From positions 3,665,501 to 3,729,500 of the forward strand of contig NZ_PGET01000001.1 in NCBI RefSeq assembly GCF_002797975.1: a DNA stretch of 64,000 nt. Direction: 5' to 3'. Source of the DNA: [Clostridium] celerecrescens 18A (lineage in GTDB: Bacteria; Bacillota; Clostridia; Lachnospirales; Lachnospiraceae). A program made the position numbers and the translations under genes. The number at the start of each line of letters is the position of its first letter. The first letter of the stretch is position 1. The notes beneath the pieces were generated by a model. The model saw only the letters and a list, made by a program, of their open reading frames with translations. It had not been told where the DNA came from and searched no databases. Shown in pieces: positions 54,723 through 64,000 of this stretch.

Positions 54723-55962
54723 TGAAAAATTTCATCACTCCTTACTATTTGTTTTTTCTCCTTCCAAACAGACTTTTTTATAAATCTCTTATATTCAATT
54801 AAGATCTTTCAAGCACTTTAATTTTCCCGCATTAAATAGGATAATTTGGTATGCAACAATGTATACAGACTGTTTGCTCAAGAAGGGATATATGGTTCCT
54901 GCAGGGTATAATTCCTCAGGTTGTTCCCAATAAAAAAGAAGACTAAAAAAATGATATTTTGTTTTAAATTAATTGATAAAAAATATGGAATGTTATGGAG
55001 AAATAAATATTATCCAAAAGAAGTAATGCCTGAATTGCAGGAAAAGAGATTGTCATACCACATAAAAGTTCATGTCTTTTATAGAGACTATACTTTGGAT
55101 CTCTAATAAATAACTAGACTTGCTCTAAGCAATATTCAAAAATGTAATGCATAAACTTAAAAATACGCTAATAATGGAATAAGATAAAATCAGAATATAA
55201 AGAAATGATATGAATAAGAAATTTGAAAAAACAGAAGGTAAAATATACCAACACAGGAACAGTAAAATACACTGAATAAGTTCCTCACCGTCTATATGAA
55301 AATAAACCGTAATAAGTAAAATTTACAAAATATATAATATTAAAAATGGAATTAAACGAATTGGGATCATAGAAAATGAATTCAGAGATGAAAGACTATT
55401 GTCTGCCTTGTCAGACGATTATATGATACCAGAAACATATTTGAATAAGCCAGGTTTAGATAGGATTCTATTCAAAGTAAGCCCATGGCAATACAAAAAT
55501 TCAATATACCTCCTTCCGGAATAGATCAGACAAAGATATAAAAACAAGAAGTCCATATATCGATGGTGAACCATCAAACGACCCAAATAAAGCCTGATAA
55601 CATATACGATTTAACAATGTATTAAACGGGAATATTTGTCGATACTGACTTGAAAAATCAAATGATTGCTGCATATACCAAGAATATTGCTTCTTACAGT
55701 ATACAACAAACCGTTCAGAAAATCAACATGCTCATGTAGAATATATGAAAGCAATATTCTGCATCAAGATACATCACTTTCATAAGGTCCTATGGTAATT
55801 CCTTCTTTAGGTCATATCATACAGCTCTTAATGTTCCACAAACTGGCATAGAATCCAATTTCGGACTAAAACGCACATAAGCATTGCATGAACTTTTAAA
55901 CATAATAATCTAAAAGCGGGGGCTCTCATAGACTATTTCAAAGATATTATTATCAAAAAAGA
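54723..55962. other. AT-rich intergenic region with no convincing gene
   Basis: About 1.2 kb is visibly richer in A and T than its neighbours. A 52-codon plus-strand frame near 54951-55106 (from the internal Met: MIFCFKLIDKKYGML...) and a short frame near 55371-55524 (GLDRILFKVSPWQYKN) are interrupted and lack good ribosome sites. The rest is full of stop codons in all frames. I read it as decayed DNA plus the promoter region for the 780-residue gene; no specific family was recognised. Confidence 0.5.
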
Positions 55963-56001
55963 GCTTGCTCCGGAGGTTCATTATGAAACTCCGGAGCAAG
56001 C
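55963..56001 (-). terminator. Terminator of the tyrosine phenol-lyase operon
   Basis: GCTTGCTCCGGAG and CTCCGGAGCAAGC form a perfect 13-bp stem with a 13-nt loop that can pair further (TTCAT/ATGAA). On the minus strand it is followed by TCTTTTTTGAT. Confidence 0.92.
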
Positions 56002-56052
56002 TTATGAGGATTTTTTTAACATTGAATATGGCTATCTTTTTAATTCTAAGTT

Positions 56053-58997
<2,945 letters not shown>

Positions 58998-59052
58998 TAC
59001 CCCATCCTCCTTCTCATATTAAATTGTCTTTTTACCTTCTTTCCGTTCCATT

Positions 59053-59081
59053 GATGCATGATGTGTGATGCATCATGCATC
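59053..59081. promoter_or_regulatory. Palindromic operator for the GntR regulator
   Basis: GATGCATGATG and CATCATGCATC form a perfect 11-bp inverted repeat with a 7-bp spacer, and an inner TGATGCATCA palindrome overlaps it. It lies just downstream of the -10 box of the symporter-tpl promoter, a position that would repress. Confidence 0.72.
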
Positions 59082-59090
59082 GTTGTGTTT

Positions 59091-59118
59091 ATTATACATT
59101 ACTATGCAAATTTGTCAA
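59091..59118 (-). promoter_or_regulatory. Promoter of the symporter-tpl operon
   Basis: On the minus strand TTGACA, 16-bp spacer, then TATAAT, ending 10 bp before the palindromic operator. Confidence 0.8.
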
Positions 59119-59274
59119 TATTTATTTATAATTTTTAACTATATTTATATTCCTAACGTTCTGGGAAATATATAGACAAATCAGATCAACAGTTGTCCCT
59201 TTTATTGCTTTTAAGAAAGATTTATAGTAAACTGTAAAATACAAGCAATTCAGACAATCAGGAAGGAGACGAAG

Positions 59275-59919
59275 ATGAAGAATACTCTTGTGAAAATGAC
59301 CCTAAGCGAACAGTTATACAACATTCTAAAAAATGAAATCATGAGCGGAACCATTCCTCTGGGAAGCAAAATTACAAATAGAGAACTGCAGGAGCGTTTT
59401 TTAGTTTCCTCCACACCGGTGCGAGATACTATCAACAAGCTTTATCAGGATGGCCTCGTAAAAGAGGTCACAAAAACAGGTGCCCAGGTAATCAGCTTTG
59501 ACTATGGATATGCGGCAGAAATCAATGAATTCATTGCGGCTATCTCCTGTGTAGCCCTCAATATGACCATTGCCAGGGGAGCAGACAAGGAAGTGACAAA
59601 GCATCTGAAAAAATATCTGAAAAAGCAGGCAATTGCCCCGGATGACGATGCCTACTTTGAGGCAGACTTCCATTTTCACAAGTCGTTCTTTGATTTCTGC
59701 GGCAACCAGTTTCTGAAAGAAACCTACAAGAGATACAATCTTATCCGCTTCCTTCTGATAAAGTTTGCTATCCGCACAGCTGAGGACCGTTCCTGCTCTA
59801 CCAAGCAGCACAGAGATATCGTCGATGCCTACAGCTCCGGAAATTTTGACCTTGCGTCCGAGCTTCTTGAGCAGCACTATATCCACGGCCTTTCACTGAT
59901 CAAGGGATACAATCCATAA
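59275..59919 (+). CDS. GntR-family (FCD domain) regulator of the tpl operon
   Basis: This 214-residue regulator has an N-terminal winged helix (LSEQLYNILKNEIMSGTIPLGSKITNRELQERFLVSSTPVRDTINKLYQDGLV, roughly residues 9-65). A C-terminal helical FCD effector domain (about 80-205) has conserved acidic and His positions (EADFHFHKSFFDFCGN). It is divergent from the symporter-tpl operon with a palindrome between, so it probably controls that operon in response to tyrosine or a metabolite. AAGGAGACGAAG precedes the ATG. A terminator follows about 120 nt after the stop. Confidence 0.9.
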   Translation: MKNTLVKMTLSEQLYNILKNEIMSGTIPLGSKITNRELQERFLVSSTPVRDTINKLYQDGLVKEVTKTGAQVISFDYGYAAEINEFIAAISCVALNMTIARGADKEVTKHLKKYLKKQAIAPDDDAYFEADFHFHKSFFDFCGNQFLKETYKRYNLIRFLLIKFAIRTAEDRSCSTKQHRDIVDAYSSGNFDLASELLEQHYIHGLSLIKGYNP

Positions 59920-60036
59920 GAAAAGCCATAAGACTAATGACTGTATCCGTACAGAACAGCATTGATCTCATGAAGGGTTAGCCAGAATTGCACCCTTATA
60001 CCTTTTAAACAGGGTTTCCACATAATAAAACCGATA

Positions 60037-60069
60037 AAGGAGGTAGCTGATATAATCAGCTACCTCCTT
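60037..60069 (+). terminator. Terminator downstream of the GntR gene
   Basis: AAGGAGGTAGCTGAT and ATCAGCTACCTCCTT form a perfect 15-bp stem with a 3-nt loop, followed on the plus strand by ATATTTTTATT. Confidence 0.9.
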
Positions 60070-60462
60070 ATATTTTTATTCACTTCAGGCAGCATGTCCT
60101 TATATCTGTACAGCAGCTATACTCTGTAAAAAGAACGACTATACTGATTGTTCCTACTAGATCTAACAACATCAGTGCAATGATACTAAACTAAAAAACA
60201 GCTGGCAATGCTAGATTATCCGAACCGTCAACTTATATGAGATATTATTTCTCTAAATCGAAATTCAATTAGAAAATCTCTGCCACTGAATCGTAAAATG
60301 AGAACTGTCCTGCTATCTGACTTCCGTTTGTATTTTCTAACGATAACCGCACGGCTGCAATCTCCACCAGCTTACCAGCTATTATGTGGTCCAATAGATT
60401 CCTCTATCTATGTATAACCTTGGCTCACCCACTGCAATGCTCTTATAGTGAGGCGATTTCAG
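60070..60462. other. Intergenic stretch without recognised content
   Basis: About 390 bp between the GntR terminator and the deacetylase stop. I see no frame with a ribosome site and no RNA gene. It may hold decayed sequence at the edge of the accessory region. Confidence 0.5.
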
Positions 60463-61209
60463 TCAGTCTATCAGCAGTTCATCAACCGTGACAAAAGTAT
60501 ATCCCTGCTTTGTCAAAGTATCAATCACCTCGAGGGCTGCTTCCACTGAAGTCGGGTACACATCATGAAGAAGAATAATATCTCCAGGCTCCACGCGCTT
60601 TACAATATAACGCACTACCTTTTTGACGCTCTTTGTTTTCCAGTCTAGAGGGTCTAAGTTCCAAAGCACAACCGACATGTCGGTTGTACACTCCAATTCT
60701 TCATTCCAAGAACCATAAGGCGGCCGCAGATACTGAGGTCTTGTACCGGTAATCTCTTCAATCTGCCGGTTATTCTGTTCTATTTGCTGGCAAGCAGTTA
60801 ACACAGATTCCTTGCTCATCTGTACATGAGTATATCCATGATTCCCGATTAAATGCCCATCCTCTTTCATCTGTTTCAAAATGGATTCTTTCCCCTCCAC
60901 ATTTTCTCCAAGAATAAAAAATGAGGCGTGGACCCCTCTCTTACGAAGCCCGTCAAGAAGTCTTGGCGTATAAACGGAATGAGGGCCGTCATCAAAGGTC
61001 AATGCAATCTGCTTATCTCCAGAAAACTGCCTCCTGACCTCATCTCTTGCTTCTGCATCCGCACCCACAGGAAGGAACAGGGTATTCTTTGCCTCAGTGT
61101 ATGATTGGTGCATTGCTTTTATAAAAATAATATCCAATATAAGAACAACCAGTAAACAGGCTGCTTTCCATTTCATTTTCATATTCCCATAAGCCCAGCT
61201 TTCTGCCAT
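60463..61209 (-). CDS. Polysaccharide deacetylase (NodB/PdaA-like), membrane-anchored
   Basis: This protein of up to 248 residues removes acetyl groups from an N-acetylglucosamine polymer such as peptidoglycan. An N-terminal helix (AACLLVVLILDIIFI, about 17-31) anchors it. The NodB motifs are all present: TFDDGP (71-76), NHGYTH (His124 and His128, metal ligands), RPPYG (162-166), LDPLDWKTKS and DIILLHD. The start is uncertain: the frame opens at 61209, but ATGs at 61182 and 61176 also fit, and none has a strong ribosome site. A remnant of a close relative lies at 29557-29675. Confidence 0.9.
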   Translation of the reverse strand: MAESWAYGNMKMKWKAACLLVVLILDIIFIKAMHQSYTEAKNTLFLPVGADAEARDEVRRQFSGDKQIALTFDDGPHSVYTPRLLDGLRKRGVHASFFILGENVEGKESILKQMKEDGHLIGNHGYTHVQMSKESVLTACQQIEQNNRQIEEITGTRPQYLRPPYGSWNEELECTTDMSVVLWNLDPLDWKTKSVKKVVRYIVKRVEPGDIILLHDVYPTSVEAALEVIDTLTKQGYTFVTVDELLID

Positions 61210-61499
61210 TATTAATAAACCTATGGAGTAACAGAGAAAAATAAAACCAAAACATTTCTGCCTTTTTCTATCTTTTCCCTTATACGTTCTTATCCAGACG
61301 ACTTATCCCCAATATTAAAGAGGATTTTGTATACAACCTTACAACATTGAATCAACCGTTATTAATCCGTATAAACACCGCTGCTTTCAGCGCTGAACCA
61401 GCTATACGGTCCGCCTCTTCCTGAATCCCGGATATCCGGCATCTGCAAATGCCATGGAAAGCACCTCCAGTATGATACCGTAAAATGCGAAAACAAAAA
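61210..61499. other. Region between the deacetylase and the cold-shock gene terminator
   Basis: About 290 bp. A minus-strand mini-frame 61402-61455 (17 codons) has a GGAGGTGCTTTCC ribosome-like site, and an overlapping frame reads MPDIRDSGRGGPYSWF. Both are too short to call genes. The deacetylase promoter should lie here but no clear boxes were found. Confidence 0.4.
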
Positions 61500-61535
61500 A
61501 AGGGCTGTTCTCATCTTTAAATGAGAACAGCCCTT
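61500..61535 (-). terminator. Terminator of the cold-shock gene
   Basis: AGGGCTGTTCTCAT and ATGAGAACAGCCCT form a perfect 14-bp stem, 29 nt after the csp stop. On the minus strand a TTTTTTTG run follows. Confidence 0.92.
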
Positions 61536-61563
61536 AAAGCTTACATAGAAATCGAAGCTTTTA

Positions 61564-61767
61564 TTAAGCCATGCAAACGTTAACTGCCTGCAGACCACGG
61601 TTTCCTTCTGTTGTTTCATAAGTTACTTTCTGGCCTTCTTCCAGAGTCTTGTAACCATCAGCAACGATGCCAGAGAAGTGTACGAAAACTTCTTCGCCTG
61701 TTGCGTCATTTACGATGAAACCATATCCCTTAGCACCATTAAACCATTTTACTGTACCGTTGTTCAT
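61564..61767 (-). CDS. csp: Cold-shock protein (CspA/CspB family)
   Basis: This 67-residue OB-fold RNA chaperone starts [19 protein letters not shown] and carries the RNP-1-like KGYGFIV and RNP-2-like VFVHFSGI motifs. AGGAGGTACACGTT precedes the ATG. A consensus promoter sits about 140 bp upstream and the mRNA leader between them contains a long hairpin, as is common for cold-shock genes. It is a single-gene transcript with a strong terminator. Confidence 0.96.
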   Translation of the reverse strand: MNNGTVKWFNGAKGYGFIVNDATGEEVFVHFSGIVADGYKTLEEGQKVTYETTEGNRGLQAVNVCMA

Positions 61768-61822
61768 AACGTGTACCTCCTATAAAATAAAAAATATTTG
61801 ATATATCGCCTGAAACAAAAAA

Positions 61823-61876
61823 TCACATATTTTTGTAAATCATCATCCGAAAATAATGACTTACAAAAATATGTGA
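61823..61876 (-). promoter_or_regulatory. Long hairpin in the csp mRNA leader
   Basis: TCACATATTTTTGTAA and TTACAAAAATATGTGA form a perfect 16-bp inverted repeat with a 22-nt loop, between the promoter and the csp ribosome site. It is AU-rich with no U-tail, so it is probably a stability or temperature-responsive element rather than a terminator. Confidence 0.65.
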
Positions 61877-61906
61877 AATCATAACTCCATTCGATAATAC
61901 ACGTAC

Positions 61907-61935
61907 ATTCTACCCTGAATTTACAAAATTGTCAA
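61907..61935 (-). promoter_or_regulatory. Sigma-A promoter of csp
   Basis: On the minus strand TTGACA, 17-bp spacer, TAGAAT. It gives a leader of about 130 nt. Confidence 0.8.
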
Positions 61936-61963
61936 GACTATTCTGTTATTTTACACTAGAAAA

Positions 61964-62005
61964 GGACAGGGTTTTGTCCCCATTTAAAAGGTACAAACCC
62001 TGTCC
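61964..62005 (-). terminator. Terminator of the rplJ-rplL operon
   Basis: GGACAGGGTTT and AAACCCTGTCC form an 11-bp stem just past rplL. On the minus strand CTTTTC follows. Confidence 0.82.
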
Positions 62006-62025
62006 AAAATAATCATAAAATAAAA

Positions 62026-62397
62026 TTATTTTAAAGTAACTTTAGCGCCTTCAGCCTCTAAAGAAGTCTTGATCTGCTCAGCCTCTTCCTTGGAAGCGCC
62101 AGCCTTTAATACCTTAGGAGCTCCATCAACTACGTCTTTAGCTTCCTTTAAGCCTAAGCCAGTAGCTTCACGAACAACTTTGATAACTTTAACCTTGTTA
62201 GGACCAACTTCAGTTAATTCTACGTCGAATTCAGTCTTCTCTTCTTCTGCTGCTGCAGGACCTGCTGCTGCAACTACTACGCCTGCTGCTGCAGATACAC
62301 CAAATTCTTCCTCACATGCCTTTACTAATTCATTTAATTCTAATACAGATAATTCTTTGATCGCTTCGATAAATTCAGCTGTTGTTAACTTTGCCAT
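62026..62397 (-). CDS. rplL: 50S ribosomal protein L7/L12
   Basis: This 123-residue stalk protein recruits translation factors. The N-terminal dimerisation helices ([30 protein letters not shown]) and the Ala/Gly-rich hinge ([18 protein letters not shown]) are followed by the C-terminal domain ([34 protein letters not shown]). GGAGGTATATTATC precedes the ATG. It follows rplJ in the same transcript, with a dispersed repeat in the 116-bp gap. Confidence 0.98.
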   Translation of the reverse strand: MAKLTTAEFIEAIKELSVLELNELVKACEEEFGVSAAAGVVVAAAGPAAAEEEKTEFDVELTEVGPNKVKVIKVVREATGLGLKEAKDVVDGAPKVLKAGASKEEAEQIKTSLEAEGAKVTLK

Positions 62398-62432
62398 GAT
62401 AATATACCTCCGTATTTAATATGTTTTTTTAA

Positions 62433-62485
62433 GGAAGTTCGATTCGCCTTATCGCTCACCGAACGGCTAATTTTCTAAGTCCAGG
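62433..62485 (-). repeat. Dispersed 53-bp repeat, copy C
   Basis: This begins GGAAGTTCGATTCGCC, then a 12-nt variable centre, GAACGGCT, and AATTTTCTAAGTCCAGG. It aligns along its whole length with copies A and B near 26000. It lies between rplJ and rplL. Confidence 0.75.
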
Positions 62486-62513
62486 TATGCTTCGCTTACC
62501 TTTATTAAAAATT

Positions 62514-63017
62514 TTATGCCTCTGCTGCTTCTCCGCCCTGAGCATCTGCAATCTGCTTGAGAACGCGAGCAATGTTTGTGATAGGAGACTGGATGCTTCC
62601 AAGCAGCTTTCCAAGAAGGATATCCCTGGAAGGAATGCTGGAGATCTTCTCCATACCTTTTGCATCATAATAAGCGCCTTCTACAACGCCGCCCTTAATC
62701 TCTAAGGCCGGAGCTGTTTTTGCAAACTCAGCCAGGATTCTTGCTGGAGCTGTAGCATCTGTCTTGGAAACAGCGATAGCTGTAGGTCCTTCCAGATTAG
62801 GTTCCAGAGCCTCAAATGCTGTACCCTGAGCTGCAAAACGGATCATTGTATTCTTATATACTTTGTAGGAAACATCGGCCTCTCTTAATTTCTTACGAAG
62901 TGCTGTATCCTGAGCAACTGAGATACCACGGTAATCTACAACTACCGCTGCCTCAGCGCCATCAAGTAATTCTTTGATCTCGCTTACAACTGGCTGCTTT
63001 AATTCAACTTTTGCCAT
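62514..63017 (-). CDS. rplJ: 50S ribosomal protein L10
   Basis: This 167-residue base of the ribosomal stalk starts MAKVELKQPVVSEIKELL and carries the family core AAVVVDYRGISVAQDTALRKKLREADVSYKVYKNTM. AGGAGGTAAACCATA precedes the ATG. It binds its own leader RNA (63018-63212) together with L7/L12 to limit synthesis. Own promoter upstream. Confidence 0.97.
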   Translation of the reverse strand: MAKVELKQPVVSEIKELLDGAEAAVVVDYRGISVAQDTALRKKLREADVSYKVYKNTMIRFAAQGTAFEALEPNLEGPTAIAVSKTDATAPARILAEFAKTAPALEIKGGVVEGAYYDAKGMEKISSIPSRDILLGKLLGSIQSPITNIARVLKQIADAQGGEAAEA

Positions 63018-63212
63018 TATGGTTTACCTCCTGTTTAGTCTGAGCCTCCCGGTTGCCCGCAAGGCCCGCTCGTATAAACCGCAAAGAAAAACCCCTCCGC
63101 CGGATGGACGGAGAGGTCTACAATTCATTTACATAAAATGATTCTTGTACATTCCTCGGCAGGCGTTAACACCTTATGCCTTGCGGCACCTGCTGTCTTC
63201 GGCAGTCAATAC
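63018..63212 (-). ncRNA. Ribosomal protein L10 leader
   Basis: The minus-strand leader contains the L10-leader landmarks GCAAGGCATAAGGTGTTAACG and TGCCGAGG. It is followed by a stem at 63092-63116 and a T-run, matching the Firmicutes L10 leader as I remember it. The L10(L12)4 complex should bind it and set antitermination. The exact ends are estimated from the promoter and the rplJ start. Confidence 0.82.
63092..63116 (-). terminator. Attenuator hairpin inside the L10 leader
   Basis: On the minus strand CCTCTCCG and CGGCGGAGGGG form a GC-rich stem followed by TTTTTCTTTG, about 75 nt before the rplJ ATG. It is the likely terminator arm of the leader switch. Confidence 0.8.
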
Positions 63213-63218
63213 TAGCAT

Positions 63219-63247
63219 AGTATAACATTATTTATAATTAATGTCAA
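63219..63247 (-). promoter_or_regulatory. Sigma-A promoter of the rplJ-rplL operon
   Basis: On the minus strand TTGACA, 17-bp spacer, TATACT, immediately after the rplA stop. Confidence 0.8.
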
Positions 63248-63260
63248 CCACAAAACAAAA

Positions 63261-63956
63261 TTAGTTCATTAATTTAGCTACGTTCAGTTTTACGCCAGGT
63301 CCCATAGTGGAAGCCAGTGTAACACTCTTTAAGTAGGCACCCTTAACTGCACTTGGTCTTGCTTTGACGATTGCATCAACAAGCGTCTGGAAGTTGTCCG
63401 CTAACTGTTCTTCTGTAAAAGAAGCTTTTCCAACTGGCACGTGGATAATATTTGTCTTATCAAGTCTGTACTCAACCTTACCAGCTTTGATATCGTTGAT
63501 TGCTTTCGTTACATCCATGGTAACTGTACCAGCTTTTGGGTTAGGCATTAAGCCCTTTGGTCCCAGGACACGTCCCAGACGGCCAACAACACCCATCATA
63601 TCTGGCGTAGCAACAACTACATCAAATTCCAACCAGCCTTCGTTCTGGATCTTCGGAATCAGTTCCTCAGCTCCAACAAAGTCTGCGCCTGCGGCCAGTG
63701 CTTCATCAGCCTTCGGACCCTTTGCGAAAACTAAAATACGAACAGTCTTACCTGTACCGTGGGGAAGTACAACTGCACCACGGATCTGCTGGTCAGCGTG
63801 ACGTCCGTCACAACCGGTTCTGATATGAGCTTCAATGGTTTCATCAAATTTAGCACTTGCATTCTGCTTAACTAAAGAGATTGCTACTGGTGCATCGTAG
63901 AGAACAGAACGATCTACTGTTTTAGCTGCCTCTGCGTATCTTTTTCCTCTTTTCAT
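63261..63956 (-). CDS. rplA: 50S ribosomal protein L1
   Basis: This 231-residue ribosomal protein forms the L1 stalk and can repress its own mRNA. It starts [21 protein letters not shown] and carries the family stretches [27 protein letters not shown] and [43 protein letters not shown] precedes the ATG. rplK is expected just upstream, beyond the window edge. Confidence 0.98.
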   Translation of the reverse strand: MKRGKRYAEAAKTVDRSVLYDAPVAISLVKQNASAKFDETIEAHIRTGCDGRHADQQIRGAVVLPHGTGKTVRILVFAKGPKADEALAAGADFVGAEELIPKIQNEGWLEFDVVVATPDMMGVVGRLGRVLGPKGLMPNPKAGTVTMDVTKAINDIKAGKVEYRLDKTNIIHVPVGKASFTEEQLADNFQTLVDAIVKARPSAVKGAYLKSVTLASTMGPGVKLNVAKLMN

Positions 63957-64000
63957 TCTAAATAACCTCCTAGTGGTATTGTCGGGGATTTTCCCTCCCA

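Noticed and set aside
61402..61455. 17-codon minus-strand frame with a GGAGGTGCTTTCC site
   Set aside because: It lies past the csp terminator, is very short, and no conservation can be judged from one sequence.
62069..62419. 116-codon plus-strand frame opposite rplL, and a similar 145-codon frame opposite rplA (63364-63801)
   Set aside because: Both are antisense of ribosomal protein genes with strong codon bias, which produces long open shadows.

Overview
The window looks like a piece of chromosome from a Lachnospiraceae / Clostridium cluster XIVa bacterium (Lacrimispora- or Enterocloster-like). This is inferred from clostridial gene orders (rho-rpmE-DUF1385-prmC-prfA), DUF4250, DUF815 and DUF6273 proteins, several secreted proteins with glucan/choline-type cell-wall-binding repeats, Gram-positive signal peptides, an LPXTG anchor and AGGAGG ribosome sites. 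I cannot name a species. Most genes are on the minus strand.

Positions 1-29539 are mainly housekeeping. In minus-strand order: an acyltransferase, chorismate mutase/prephenate dehydratase, a DUF815 ATPase and a Ppx/GppA phosphatase that runs off the window; then cardiolipin synthase, a DUF4250 microprotein, L-asparaginase (plus strand) and ClpB; then a small wall-binding protein, a MATE exporter, a sugar-dehydrogenase-like oxidoreductase, and a LysR regulator divergent from a cysteine desulfidase. At 16259-22615 lies a sugar operon: PRD regulator, PTS IIA, IIB and IIC, a GH4 6-phospho-glycosidase, and a GH46 chitosanase lipoprotein read with a TTG start. It looks built to cut chitosan outside the cell and import the oligosaccharides. 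The translation-linked cluster prfA-prmC-DUF1385-rpmE-rho and then rarA follow.

Positions about 29557-60463 look accessory. They begin with a remnant of a polysaccharide deacetylase 3' end and stop at an intact paralogous deacetylase gene. Between them is a surface locus: a 4709-residue Cna-B/SpaA adhesin with an LPKTG anchor, a translationally coupled membrane protein, a secreted transglutaminase-like enzyme with its own promoter and operator, an extra Ssb, a 1399-residue GLUG/Ig-like surface protein, a 53-residue membrane microprotein and a 780-residue DUF6273 surface protein. A short motif close to (S/T)PS(E/Q)A recurs across three of these secreted proteins. A 1.2 kb AT-rich, apparently decayed stretch then separates them from a tyrosine phenol-lyase operon (lyase plus AGCS amino-acid symporter) with a divergent GntR regulator and a palindromic operator.

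Positions 60463-64000 return to core genes: the polysaccharide deacetylase, a cold-shock protein with a structured leader, and rplL, rplJ (with an L10 leader) and rplA. A roughly 53-bp dispersed repeat occurs three times, each time just downstream of a ribosomal protein gene (rpmE twice in tandem, rplJ once).
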